From contig NZ_MUNQ01000019.1 in the NCBI RefSeq assembly GCF_002001165.1, positions 21,492-85,491 of the forward strand: DNA of 64,000 nt, written 5' to 3'. Source of the DNA: Rhodanobacter sp. C05 (GTDB lineage: Bacteria > Pseudomonadota > Gammaproteobacteria > Xanthomonadales > Rhodanobacteraceae). Below the pieces are notes generated by a model. That model was not told where the DNA came from. It worked only from the letters and a program-made list of their open reading frames with translations, and did no database searches. The position numbers and the translations under genes are program-made. Shown in pieces: positions 10,602 through 18,792 of this stretch. Numbering within the stretch: the stretch's first letter is position 1; the number at the start of each line of letters is the position of its first letter.

Positions 10602-11551
10602 GCGCGCCCTCCCTGCGACTGCGCCTGGTCGGCCAATTTCTCCGCCACGCGCAGCACGGCCGAACGCGAACGCGGATTCACCGCGATCTCCGCATCCGAC
10701 GGGAACTGCGCCTTGCTGACCGCTGCCAGCCGTGCCGCCATCGCCTGCACCGGCGGACCGCGCCGGCTGTTCTGCACGCGGCCGGAGTGATCGCGGATGA
10801 ACAGCTTCACCGCACGGTCTTCCAGCGAATGGAAACTGATCACCGACAACCGGCCACCCGGCTTGAGCCGTTCCAGCGCAGCATTCAGGCCTTGCTGCAA
10901 GGCGTCCAGCTCGCCGTTCACGCGAATGCGCAGTGCCTGGAAGCTGCGCGTGGCCGGATGCTTGCCCGGTTCGCGGCGACCGACGATGCGTTCGATCAGC
11001 GCGGCCAGCTGGCCGGTGCGGGTGAACGGCGTGGCCGCACGATCTTCGACGATGGCGCGGGCAATGCGCCGGCTATGGCGCTCCTCGCCATACATCCACA
11101 GCACGTCGGCAATCTCGCGCTCATCGGCATGCGCCAGGAAATCCGCAGCGCTATCGCCCTGCGTGGTGTCCATGCGCATGTCCAGCGGCGCATCGGCCAT
11201 GAAGCTGAAGCCGCGGGCGGCCTCGTCCAGCTGCGGGGAGGACACGCCCAGATCGAGCAGCACGCCATCCAGACCGTCCGCCGTTTCGTCCCACTCGGCC
11301 AGGCTGGAGAAATTGGCATGCCGGATCGCCACGCGCGGATCGCCAGCGAACTCGGCCTGGGCGGCGGCGATCGCGACGGGATCACGATCCATCAGCAACA
11401 GCCGACCGGCGGGGCCAAGGCGCGACAGTACGGCGCGAGCATGGCCACCGCGTCCGAACGTACCATCGAGATAACGCCCGTCAGACTGCACGGACAGACC
11501 CTCCACCGCTTCACCCAGCATCACCGGGATGTGCCGCCACTGCTCGGCCAT
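10598..11551 (-). CDS. rsmH: 16S rRNA (cytosine(1402)-N(4))-methyltransferase
   Basis: It methylates N4 of C1402 in 16S rRNA, using SAM. The start at 11551 ([19 protein letters not shown]) has a GGGAG Shine-Dalgarno 7 bases ahead and gives 317 residues; a longer frame from 11596 lacks family similarity at its N-terminus. The SAM-binding loop [10 protein letters not shown] follows the first strand, and [13 protein letters not shown] is the family signature. Second gene of the dcw operon. Confidence 0.96.
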   Translation of the reverse strand: MAEQWRHIPVMLGEAVEGLSVQSDGRYLDGTFGRGGHARAVLSRLGPAGRLLLMDRDPVAIAAAQAEFAGDPRVAIRHANFSSLAEWDETADGLDGVLLDLGVSSPQLDEAARGFSFMADAPLDMRMDTTQGDSAADFLAHADEREIADVLWMYGEERHSRRIARAIVEDRAATPFTRTGQLAALIERIVGRREPGKHPATRSFQALRIRVNGELDALQQGLNAALERLKPGGRLSVISFHSLEDRAVKLFIRDHSGRVQNSRRGPPVQAMAARLAAVSKAQFPSDAEIAVNPRSRSAVLRVAEKLADQAQSQGGRA

Positions 11552-11605
11552 GCCGCACTCCCGCCCCGTCCAACAACGCGATTCCACTGCACCCACCGTT
11601 TTCGG

Positions 11606-12052
11606 TTACAGGCGCAGAACTGCCATTTCGTCTGTGATGTCGTCTTCGCCGATGCTCTGGCGGATCTTGGCCAGATGGGCCTGCTCGCTCCAAAGCTCGA
11701 ACTTGTTGCCCATGCCCAGCAGCACTGCCTTCTTCTCGATGCCCGCCGCCGCACGTTGACTGGCTGGCAACAACACTCGCGCCGCGCCATCAGGCTCGAC
11801 CACGGCCGCGGCACCGACCAGCTTCATCTGCATGTCGCGATGCGCCGCCTTGACCTTGGGCAGTGCATTCACCTGATCTCGCACCTGTTCCCATTCGGCA
11901 TGCGGGAACAGCCACAGGCAGCCCGGTTCGAACGGGTTGTAGGTGATCACCAGACGGTTGCCGCACTCGCCCGTCACCAGATCGCGATATGCAGTCGGGA
12001 TGGCCAGGCGGCCCTTGTCGTCTACAGTGATGGCGGTTTCGCCCTGGAACAC
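11606..12052 (-). CDS. mraZ: Transcriptional regulator MraZ
   Basis: A DNA-binding protein of the AbrB/SpoVT swapped-hairpin fold that controls its own operon. 148 residues with two repeats, each containing a DxxGR-like core (DDKGRLAIP near residue 12; [11 protein letters not shown] near residue 87). The start codon is GTG at 12050-12052, with GGAG about 10 bases upstream. That Shine-Dalgarno lies inside the fourth 10-bp operator repeat, so a bound repressor and the ribosome site are close together. Confidence 0.95.
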   Translation of the reverse strand: MFQGETAITVDDKGRLAIPTAYRDLVTGECGNRLVITYNPFEPGCLWLFPHAEWEQVRDQVNALPKVKAAHRDMQMKLVGAAAVVEPDGAARVLLPASQRAAAGIEKKAVLLGMGNKFELWSEQAHLAKIRQSIGEDDITDEMAVLRL

Positions 12053-12058
12053 AGTGTC

Positions 12059-12098
12059 TAGACTCCACTAAAACCCACGATTTCACACTGGAACCCAC
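12059..12098 (-). promoter_or_regulatory. MraZ operator: four 10-bp tandem repeats
   Basis: On the minus strand the sequence reads as four consecutive 10-mers beginning GTGGG, GTGTG, GTGGG and GTGGA (12098 down to 12059). MraZ is known to bind TGGGN direct repeats separated by 5 bases, which is this spacing. The array runs from the -10 box into the mraZ Shine-Dalgarno, a classical autorepression position. Confidence 0.85.
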
Positions 12099-12125
12099 GA
12101 TAATCTCGCCCCATGAGACTGTCAA
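12097..12125 (-). promoter_or_regulatory. dcw operon promoter (Pmra)
   Basis: On the minus strand, a perfect -35 TTGACA (12125-12120) is followed by a 17-base spacer and -10 TATCGT (12102-12097). It sits immediately upstream of and slightly overlaps the MraZ repeats. Confidence 0.75.
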
Positions 12126-12325
12126 GGGAAATTCGCTTGAGAATCAAAGAGAAAGGCGAAGTTGTGACGGTATTTCCAGCGCTTTCTCATGAACCTGTGC
12201 AAGGTGCTTGAAAGCAGGGGATTTTTTATTTCGCGACTTGCTGCCCGATGGCGTCAAATCAGGCTTGATTCGATGTTTCAGGCCGGTCCGGGATGAACCG
12301 GCGTTCAGTACCAGACGCCACACGA

Positions 12326-12356
12326 GCTTCCGGCGCGGACAAGCCGCGCCGGAAGC
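12326..12356 (-). terminator. Perfect hairpin downstream of RNase P RNA
   Basis: A 13-bp perfect stem (arms 12326-12338 and 12344-12356) with a 5-base loop begins about 10 bases after the rnpB 3' end. There is no T-run on either strand, so it may act as a processing or stability hairpin rather than a strict intrinsic terminator. The rest of 12126-12325 holds no gene I can support. Confidence 0.55.
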
Positions 12357-12365
12357 ATTCGGGAA

Positions 12366-12733
<368 letters not shown>

Positions 12734-12740
12734 ACCGGGA

Positions 12741-12746
12741 ATTGTA
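12741..12746 (-). promoter_or_regulatory. -10 box of rnpB
   Basis: TACAAT on the minus strand, 7 bases before the first base of the P1 helix, in the short gap after the rsmI stop. No good -35 box is visible at the right distance. Confidence 0.5.
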
Positions 12747-12760
12747 CTCCACGCGAGGCC

Positions 12761-13588
12761 TCAGCCTTCGTAGAGCAGCTTACGCGGTGCACCGGTGATC
12801 GCTGCGGCCATCTTCGCCGCCTTCGCCGGCGGCAACTCCTCGCGCAGTATCGCGAAGATACGCTGGCCCTCGGCGAGCTTCGCATCCGTCTCTTCGCCGC
12901 GACCGGCGACCAGGATCACGCACTCGCCGCGCTGCTGGTCGGGATCGGCCGCGACCCGTGCAGCCAGTTCGGCCAGCGGCTCGCCCAGCACCGTCTCGAA
13001 CATCTTGGTCAGCTCGCGCGCCAGCACCGCCTCGCGCGCGGCGCCGAAAACATCGCGCATATCGGCCAGACTCTCTGCCACACGATGCGACGACTCATAG
13101 AAGATGAGCGTGCGCGCATCGCCGGCCAGCTCCTGCAGACGGCTGCGCCGTGCCGCGACCTTCGGCGGCAGGAAACCCTCGAACACGAAGCGGTCGCTGG
13201 GCAGTCCCGCCACCGACAGCGCGGCAATCGCCGCGCAGGCGCCCGGCACGGGAATACAGCGAATGCCGGCGGCACGCGCAGCACGCACCAGGCGAAAACC
13301 GGGATCGCTGATCAGCGGCGTGCCGGCATCAGAAATCAACGCCACCGAGTCGCCACCTTGCAGCCGCCTCACGATCGCGTCCACCGCATCGCGCTCGTTG
13401 TGCTCGTGCAAGGCGATCAGTGGTGTGTCGACGTTGTGATGCACCAGCAAGGGGCGACTGTGGCGAGTGTCCTCGGCGGCAATCACTGCCACCGCACGCA
13501 AGGTTTCGATGGCACGTGTGGACAAATCGTCGCGGTGGCCGATCGGCGTGGCGACCACCCACAGGCAGCCTGGCTGAACTGATGACAT
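12761..13588 (-). CDS. rsmI: 16S rRNA (cytidine(1402)-2'-O)-methyltransferase
   Basis: It methylates the 2'-OH of C1402, the same nucleotide whose base RsmH modifies. The start at 13588 (MSSVQPGCLWVVATPIGHRDDLS) gives 275 residues; the frame upstream runs into the inserted repeat. TPIGHRDDLSTRA, AEDTRHS and SDAGTPLISDPGFRLV are the SAM-binding signatures of the tetrapyrrole methylase-like family. It is divergent from lpoA, as in E. coli (yraL/yraM). Confidence 0.95.
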   Translation of the reverse strand: MSSVQPGCLWVVATPIGHRDDLSTRAIETLRAVAVIAAEDTRHSRPLLVHHNVDTPLIALHEHNERDAVDAIVRRLQGGDSVALISDAGTPLISDPGFRLVRAARAAGIRCIPVPGACAAIAALSVAGLPSDRFVFEGFLPPKVAARRSRLQELAGDARTLIFYESSHRVAESLADMRDVFGAAREAVLARELTKMFETVLGEPLAELAARVAADPDQQRGECVILVAGRGEETDAKLAEGQRIFAILREELPPAKAAKMAAAITGAPRKLLYEG

Positions 13589-13607
13589 CTGAGAACTCCT
13601 GCGCCGT

Positions 13608-13877
13608 AAGAGGCTGTCTAAAGTCTCCCCGTAGCCCGCGCCGGGAGCTGTTTGCGCGCAGGCCAAGGAAGAACGAGGGAGTGTACGTCGGTACACGACC
13701 GAGTGATGACGCTGGCATGTGGGCAAACAGACCCGGCCCGAAGGGTTGCCTTTGAGTGGCCGCCATGCGGTAGCGCGCGGCTTGACTTGACGGCCAGTCA
13801 GGCGCTGCGCCACGCACTATCACCTGACGGCCACTCAACGGAAACGCGAGCTGCGGGGAGACTTTAGACAGCCTCTT
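13608..13877. mobile_element. MITE-like element with 24-bp terminal inverted repeats
   Basis: The left end starts AAGAGGCTGTCTAAAGTCTC and the right end (13854-13877) is its exact reverse complement; the arms match over 24 bases. Total 270 bp, no coding capacity, with internal palindromes (GTGTACGTCGGTACAC near 13680; GAGTGGCCG near 13754 pairing with CGGCCACTC near 13831). GCCG flanks both sides (13603-13606 and 13879-13882), a possible short target duplication. It fills the divergent region between rsmI and lpoA. Confidence 0.8.
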
Positions 13878-13938
13878 TGCCGGCAATCCGATCGGCTATG
13901 ATCGCGCATTGATGACCATGACGAACAAGGGATCTCCC

Positions 13939-15882
13939 ATGCGCTTCATGCGCCTCTCGCGCACCGCTGCGATCGGACTGGTGTTTTCGCTCGCCCTTGC
14001 CGCCTGCGTACCGACCAACGTCCAGCGCTCGCCGGCGGAAATCGCCGCTGCACAGAGTGCCGCCGCGCTGGCACAGCAAGGTCAGTTCGACCAGGCCGCG
14101 CAGGCGTATCTCACGCTGGCCACGCAATCGCCAGGTCACGCCGACAGCTACCGCCTGCTGGCCGCCGAGGCCTGGCGCGAGGAAGGTCAGATCGAACGCG
14201 CCGCCCCTACCCTGGACAGCATCAAGCGCCAGCGCCTGGGCGGTGACGAGCCGCTGCGCCTCGACCTGTTGCGCGCCGAACTGGCCTTGAGCCGGCACGA
14301 TGCGCAGACCGCGTTGCAGCTCACCACCCAGCCGAATGTCACCGTGCCGGCCGCCATGCAACTGCGCCTGCTGGAACTGCGCGCCCGTGCCATGCAGGCC
14401 AGCGGTGACAACTGGGGCGCCGCGCGCACCCGCGTGCAGATGGACGACCGGCTGAGCGGCTTCGACCACACCCAGAACCGTCGACAGATCCTGGATCTGC
14501 TCGGCAAGGTGGACGTCGATTCGCTCAAGCAGCGTACCGCCGCGATGAGCCCGGGCGACCGCATGCTGTCGTGGGCCAATGAGGCACTGAGCCGTCGTGG
14601 CGTGGTCGTGGCTCGTCCACAGCCGGAGCTGCAGCAGCCGGTCGGCACCTTGCTGCCGGGCGCCAACGCGAACGTGCGCGAAGGCTACAAGGCGCCCACG
14701 CAACTGGCCCTGCTGCTGCCCAGCGACGGCAACTACGCCGCGGCCAGCACACCGATCCGTGAAGGTTTCTTCGCCGCCTATCTCGATGCCGGCCACAACC
14801 ATGCACCACGTCCGATCGTGCGCGTGTATGACAGCCACGGCACCGCCGATGGCGCCATCAAGGCTTACCAGCAGGCGGTCAGCGACGGCGCCACCCTGGT
14901 GGTCGGCCCGCTGACCCGCGGCGAAGTCTCCGCGGTGTTCGGGCAGGCACAGCTGCCAGTACCGCTGCTCGCACTCAACCATCCGGATGACCGCCAGCTG
15001 CCAGCCGGCGACACCAGCGAATTCGGCCTGTTGCCGGAAACCGAAGGTGCCCAGGCCGCCGACCACATGATCGAGCGTGGGCTGCACCATGCCTACGTAC
15101 TGGTCTCCAACGATGATTTCGCCCAGCGCGCGGCCGGTGCCTTCAAGGCGGAGCTCGCCGCTCGCGGCGGCCAGCTCGACAACATGCTGACCCTGACCAG
15201 CTTCACCGATGCGGTCAGCGGACTGAATATTCCGCATGCCAGCCCGGCTACAGCTCCCGCAGCCAGTTCCAGCACTGCCAGCAGCGCCGACGTCGCACCG
15301 ACGGAGACGGATAACAGCGCCGGCAACGATACGGGCATCTTCATCAGCATGCGGCCGAACCAGGCACGCATGCTGATACCGCAACTGCTGATCGCCAACA
15401 TCCATTTGCCGGTGTTCGCCACCTCGCACGTCTATGACGGCAGCGACGACGCAACTGCGAACCGCGACCTCGATGGCGTGGAGTTCTGCGACTCACCATG
15501 GCTGTTCAACGCCCAGCCGGGCCTGCCCAACCATGACGATATCGCGGCCCAACTGCCGTCCGCCCGCGGCAGCGCCGCACGACTGTTTGCCTTCGGCATG
15601 GATGCATGGAATCTGGTGCCGTACCTCGACTGGCTGCGTACGCATCCGGGCAGTTACATGCCCGGTGCCAGCGGCCAGCTTGCCGCCGACCAGTTTGGCC
15701 GCATCCGCCGCGTGCTGATCTGGGCCAGGTTCCAGGATGGCCTGGCGCGGCCCTTGAGCGGCAGCCTGCAGACGGATGACGTGCCCTCCAGCGCGCCACC
15801 CGCCGATACCGCACCGGCACCGGCCGGGTCCATGCCGGCAAGTCCGTCGTCGACCGGTCCCAGCTCACCCATGCCGGGCTGA
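13939..15882 (+). CDS. lpoA: Penicillin-binding protein activator LpoA (YraM family)
   Basis: An outer-membrane lipoprotein that activates PBP1a. The start at 13939 has AAGGGA upstream and gives 647 residues with a lipobox (LALAAC, Cys about 23). The N-terminal part is alanine-rich and TPR-like (about 35-220). From about 255 (TQLALLLPSDGNYAAAS) it is a periplasmic-binding-protein fold, as in LpoA/YraM. A low-complexity A/S/T/P insert lies near 440-470 and the last 40 residues are P/A/S-rich. It lies next to rsmI and yraN as in E. coli. Divergence from E. coli LpoA is large, so activation of PBP1a is inferred. Confidence 0.88.
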   Translation: MRFMRLSRTAAIGLVFSLALAACVPTNVQRSPAEIAAAQSAAALAQQGQFDQAAQAYLTLATQSPGHADSYRLLAAEAWREEGQIERAAPTLDSIKRQRLGGDEPLRLDLLRAELALSRHDAQTALQLTTQPNVTVPAAMQLRLLELRARAMQASGDNWGAARTRVQMDDRLSGFDHTQNRRQILDLLGKVDVDSLKQRTAAMSPGDRMLSWANEALSRRGVVVARPQPELQQPVGTLLPGANANVREGYKAPTQLALLLPSDGNYAAASTPIREGFFAAYLDAGHNHAPRPIVRVYDSHGTADGAIKAYQQAVSDGATLVVGPLTRGEVSAVFGQAQLPVPLLALNHPDDRQLPAGDTSEFGLLPETEGAQAADHMIERGLHHAYVLVSNDDFAQRAAGAFKAELAARGGQLDNMLTLTSFTDAVSGLNIPHASPATAPAASSSTASSADVAPTETDNSAGNDTGIFISMRPNQARMLIPQLLIANIHLPVFATSHVYDGSDDATANRDLDGVEFCDSPWLFNAQPGLPNHDDIAAQLPSARGSAARLFAFGMDAWNLVPYLDWLRTHPGSYMPGASGQLAADQFGRIRRVLIWARFQDGLARPLSGSLQTDDVPSSAPPADTAPAPAGSMPASPSSTGPSSPMPG

Positions 15883-16238
15883 TGCGCGCCGCCGGCGACC
15901 CGTTCGAAGCGCGCGCCTGCAGCGAACTGGAGCGCGCCGGACTGACCCTGCTGGCACGCAACTACAGCACCCGTCATGGCGAGCTGGATCTGGTGATGCG
16001 CGAAGGCGATATCGTGGTCTTCGTCGAAGTGCGCTATCGCCGCAGCGCCAGTCACGGCGACGCCGCCAGCTCGGTCACCGCCAGCAAGCAGGCCAGGTTG
16101 ATCCTCGCTGCGCAGCACTGGCTGGCCGCACATCCACAGCATGCGCGGAGCACCTGTCGCTTCGACGTGGTCAGCTACGACGGGCCAGCCGACGCCATCC
16201 GTCGCGACTGGCTGCGTGGCGCATTCGAGGCTGGTTGA
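15882..16238 (+). CDS. yraN: YraN family putative endonuclease (UPF0102)
   Basis: A 118-residue protein of the UPF0102 family with a restriction-endonuclease-like core: RNYSTRHGELDLVMREGDIVVFVEVRYRR, which contains the E, D and ExK-like positions of the fold. The ATG at 15882 overlaps the lpoA stop by one base, so the two are co-translated. Cellular role in the family is not firmly established; links to DNA uptake or repair are suggestions only. Confidence 0.92.
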   Translation: MRAAGDPFEARACSELERAGLTLLARNYSTRHGELDLVMREGDIVVFVEVRYRRSASHGDAASSVTASKQARLILAAQHWLAAHPQHARSTCRFDVVSYDGPADAIRRDWLRGAFEAG

Positions 16239-16261
16239 CCAAACGACCTTCCGCCGAATCT

Positions 16262-16423
16262 GCAGGAGCGCCCAATGGGGATCTCGAAAAACCATCGTCA
16301 TTCCTGCGAAAGCAGGAATCCAGCGACTTCAAGCGACTGAATCCCAAGGCACTGGATCCCTGCTTTCGCAGGGATGACGAGCAAAAGCCTGGTTTTTCGA
16401 GATTCCCCAATGTGAGCTCCTGC
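16262..16423. repeat. Nested three-layer palindromic element
   Basis: Three inverted repeats lie inside one another. Outer: GCAGGAGC (16262-16269) with GCTCCTGC (16416-16423). Middle: 16273-16294 with 16390-16412, sharing the core TCTCGAAAAACCA. Inner: 16297-16323 with 16352-16378, containing TCCTGCGAAAGCAGGA and its CCCTGCTTTCGCAGGG partner. The inner layer is of the widespread CTGCGAAAGCAG type of intergenic repeat. It fills the gap between yraN and the oxidase gene. Confidence 0.8.
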
Positions 16424-16491
16424 GCATGGTCGTGACGGCAGCGAAACCCGTGCACGCCGAAATTCCCCTGCGAGTGGATTACGCTTCACGC

Positions 16492-17862
16492 ATGCCGCTC
16501 TCCACCGAACTGCTCGCCCGCCTGCACGAAATTTTCCCCGCCAATGCGCTTGCCAGCGGCGAGGCCGAGCGTATCGCCTATTCGTACGACAACTCGCGCC
16601 AGCACGCACTGCCGGATGCCGTGGCGTTCCCCACCGAACACGCCCAGGTCGAAGCGCTGGTGCAGGCATGTCGCGCACACAGGATGCCCGTGATCGCACG
16701 CGGCCGCGGCAGCAACACCACCGGTGCCACCGTACCGGTGGACGGCGGCGTGGTGGTGAGCTTCGAGCGGATGAACCGGATCCTGCGCATCGACCCGGAC
16801 AACCGCCTCGCAGTGGTCGAGCCGGGCGTGTTGAACGGTGATCTGCAACAGGCGCTGCTGCCGCACGGTTTCTTCTGGCCACCCGATCCATCCTCCGCAC
16901 CCTGGTGCAGCATCGGTGGCAACCTCGCCTGCAATTCGGCCGGCCCGCGCACGGTGAAGTACGGCAGCCCGCGCGAGAACACACTGGGGTTGCGGGCCGT
17001 CTCCGGCATCGGCACAGGATTTCGCTGCGGCACCTATACCAGCAAGGGCGCAACCGGCTACGACCTGACCCGATTGCTGATCGGCTCGGAAGGCACGCTG
17101 GCATTGATCACCGAAGCCACGCTCAAACTCACCCCGAAACCGTCCGCCGTGCGTACCTTGCGTGCCACCTACCGCAACGTCGGTGCGGCCGCCCGTGCGG
17201 TGGCGCGGATCATGGCGCAGCCGGTGACGCCTTGCGCGCTGGAATTCATCGACGACGTGGCGCTGAAGCTGGCGCACGCGCACGGCGGCGACAGCGTGCC
17301 GCTGGCTGGCGCGATGCTGATGATCGAGGTCGATGGCGAGCCGGACAGCCTGCCATCCTCGGTTGAAGCCGTCTCGCGCGCTGCCCGTGGCGACGGGCTG
17401 GAAGAGCTGCGCCTGGCGGAAACCGCCGAGGAAACCCGCGCGCTATGGTCGGCCCGCAAGGCACTCTCACCAGCGCAGCGCACGATCTCGCCGAACAAGA
17501 TCAACGAGGACGTGGTCGTGCCGGTCAGCCACCTGCCCGAACTGGTCGACGGCATCAAGCAGCTTTCGGCTAAACACGATGTACTGATCGTCACCTTCGG
17601 CCATGCCGGCAACGGCAACCTGCACGTCAACCTCCTGCCTCGCGACGAGGCCGAGCGCACGCGTGCGCATGCCTGCCTCGCCGAGGTGTTCACGCTGGTG
17701 ATCCGGCTGGAAGGCACGCTATCGGGCGAGCATGGCATCGGCATGATCAAGCGCGAATTCATGCCGCTGGCGCTATCGCCGAATACACTCGAGCTGATGC
17801 GCAACATCAAGAGCGCGTTCGATCCAGACGGCATCCTCAATCCGGGCAAGCTGCTGCCTTGA
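16492..17862 (+). CDS. FAD-linked oxidase, GlcD/D-lactate dehydrogenase-like
   Basis: A flavoprotein of the FAD-binding-4 / FAD-oxidase-C family, which oxidises 2-hydroxy acids such as D-lactate, glycolate or D-2-hydroxyglutarate. The start at 16492 (MPLSTELLARLHEIFPANA) fits the family and gives 456 residues; an upstream ATG at 16426 falls in the repeat border. Features: ARGRGSNTTGATVPVDGG and CSIGGNLACNSAGPRTVKYG for FAD, LIGSEGTLALITEATLKLTP, and the C-terminal FGHAGNGNLHVNLLP and SGEHGIGMIKREF. No FeS domain is fused. Substrate is not decided by sequence. Confidence 0.88.
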   Translation: MPLSTELLARLHEIFPANALASGEAERIAYSYDNSRQHALPDAVAFPTEHAQVEALVQACRAHRMPVIARGRGSNTTGATVPVDGGVVVSFERMNRILRIDPDNRLAVVEPGVLNGDLQQALLPHGFFWPPDPSSAPWCSIGGNLACNSAGPRTVKYGSPRENTLGLRAVSGIGTGFRCGTYTSKGATGYDLTRLLIGSEGTLALITEATLKLTPKPSAVRTLRATYRNVGAAARAVARIMAQPVTPCALEFIDDVALKLAHAHGGDSVPLAGAMLMIEVDGEPDSLPSSVEAVSRAARGDGLEELRLAETAEETRALWSARKALSPAQRTISPNKINEDVVVPVSHLPELVDGIKQLSAKHDVLIVTFGHAGNGNLHVNLLPRDEAERTRAHACLAEVFTLVIRLEGTLSGEHGIGMIKREFMPLALSPNTLELMRNIKSAFDPDGILNPGKLLP

Positions 17863-17889
17863 ATGGCAAGAGACAACGCTTTTGTTCTT

Positions 17890-17915
17890 GTCATTCCGGC
17901 ACAGGCCGCAATGAC
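17890..17915. repeat. Short inverted repeat GTCATT/AATGAC
   Basis: GTCATTCCGGC with GCCGCAATGAC forms a small imperfect palindrome between two genes. Its ends resemble those of the inner layer of the 16.3 kb element and of the 59.1 kb repeat. Confidence 0.45.
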
Positions 17916-17926
17916 GGCGATATTCC

Positions 17927-18523
17927 ATGACTGACACTGTGGACAAGCTACTGAGCGAAATCCGCGCCTGCCGGATCTGCGATGTGCACCTGCCGCTGGG
18001 TCCACGGCCCGTGCTGCAGGCTTCGTCGACCGCACGATTACTGATTGTCAGTCAGGCACCGGGACGCAAGGTGCACGACACCGGTATCCCGTTCAACGAC
18101 GTTAGTGGCGATCGGTTGCGTACATGGCTGAGCATCGATCGCGACACGTTCTACGATGCCAGTCGCATCGCGATCGTGCCGATGGGCTTCTGCTTCCCCG
18201 GTACCAGCCGTAGTGGCGATCTGCCACCACGGCCGGAATGCGCACCGACCTGGCATCCGCGACTGTTGCCGTTGCTGAAACAGGTCCGGTTGACGCTGGT
18301 GATTGGCCAGTATGCGCAGGGCGGTATCCTCGGTGTGCCGCGCGGCACGCGCCTCACCGACACGGTGCAGGCCTGGCGTGAACATCTCGCGCACGGGCAC
18401 TTGCCGCTGCCGCATCCCAGCCCGCGCAACCGGCTGTGGCTGGTGCGCAATCCGTGGTTCGAGACCGAGTTGCTGCCGCTGCTGCGCGAGCGCGTGGCTG
18501 CCGTCCTGCATGCGGCAGCCTGA
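17927..18523 (+). CDS. Uracil-DNA glycosylase family protein, 4Fe-4S type
   Basis: A 198-residue member of the UDG superfamily, expected to remove uracil or act on deaminated bases. Cysteines at 15, 18, 89 and 105 give the spacing CX2C-X70-C-X15-C, close to the 4Fe-4S ligands of family 4 enzymes. Motif A region is SQAPGRKVHDTGIPFNDVSG (about 42-61); the second active-site loop is HPSPRN (163-168), with Ser-Pro and Arg-Asn as in related families. The GEAPG form typical of family 4 is SQAPG here, so exact activity is uncertain. It stands alone in plus orientation. Confidence 0.83.
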   Translation: MTDTVDKLLSEIRACRICDVHLPLGPRPVLQASSTARLLIVSQAPGRKVHDTGIPFNDVSGDRLRTWLSIDRDTFYDASRIAIVPMGFCFPGTSRSGDLPPRPECAPTWHPRLLPLLKQVRLTLVIGQYAQGGILGVPRGTRLTDTVQAWREHLAHGHLPLPHPSPRNRLWLVRNPWFETELLPLLRERVAAVLHAAA

Positions 18524-18533
18524 AAGCTCGCCA

Positions 18534-18607
18534 GTAGGAGCACATCCTGTGCGCGATGCTCTTCGCTCGATCGACACCAGGGCGTCGCACACAGGATGCG
18601 CTCCTGC
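18534..18607. repeat. REP doublet (BIME-like)
   Basis: GTAGGAGCACATCCTGTGCG (18534) and an inverted partner ending CACACAGGATGCGCTCCTGC (18588-18607) enclose about 35 bases. GTAGGAGCG-type REPs are common between genes in Pseudomonas and Xanthomonadales and are linked to RAYT transposases; none is encoded here. 18608-18792 holds nothing else I can support. Confidence 0.75.
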
Positions 18608-18792
18608 AAATTCGGAAGGCTCGTGAGCGGGACAGCCGACGATTTTCGCAAGCCACTGCTTTTCGCCGGCTCGCGCGGTCGCTGCAGCGCGCCTTGCCGC
18701 TTCCCCGCAGCTTCCTCTAACCTGCCTCGGCTGGTGGCCACGGGGCATTTCCCTCGGCTGCGTCAGGGGACACACATGCCGGATACCTGCCC

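Noticed and set aside
13864..15429. 521-codon minus-strand frame
   Set aside because: Antisense to lpoA, which has a lipobox and family domains.
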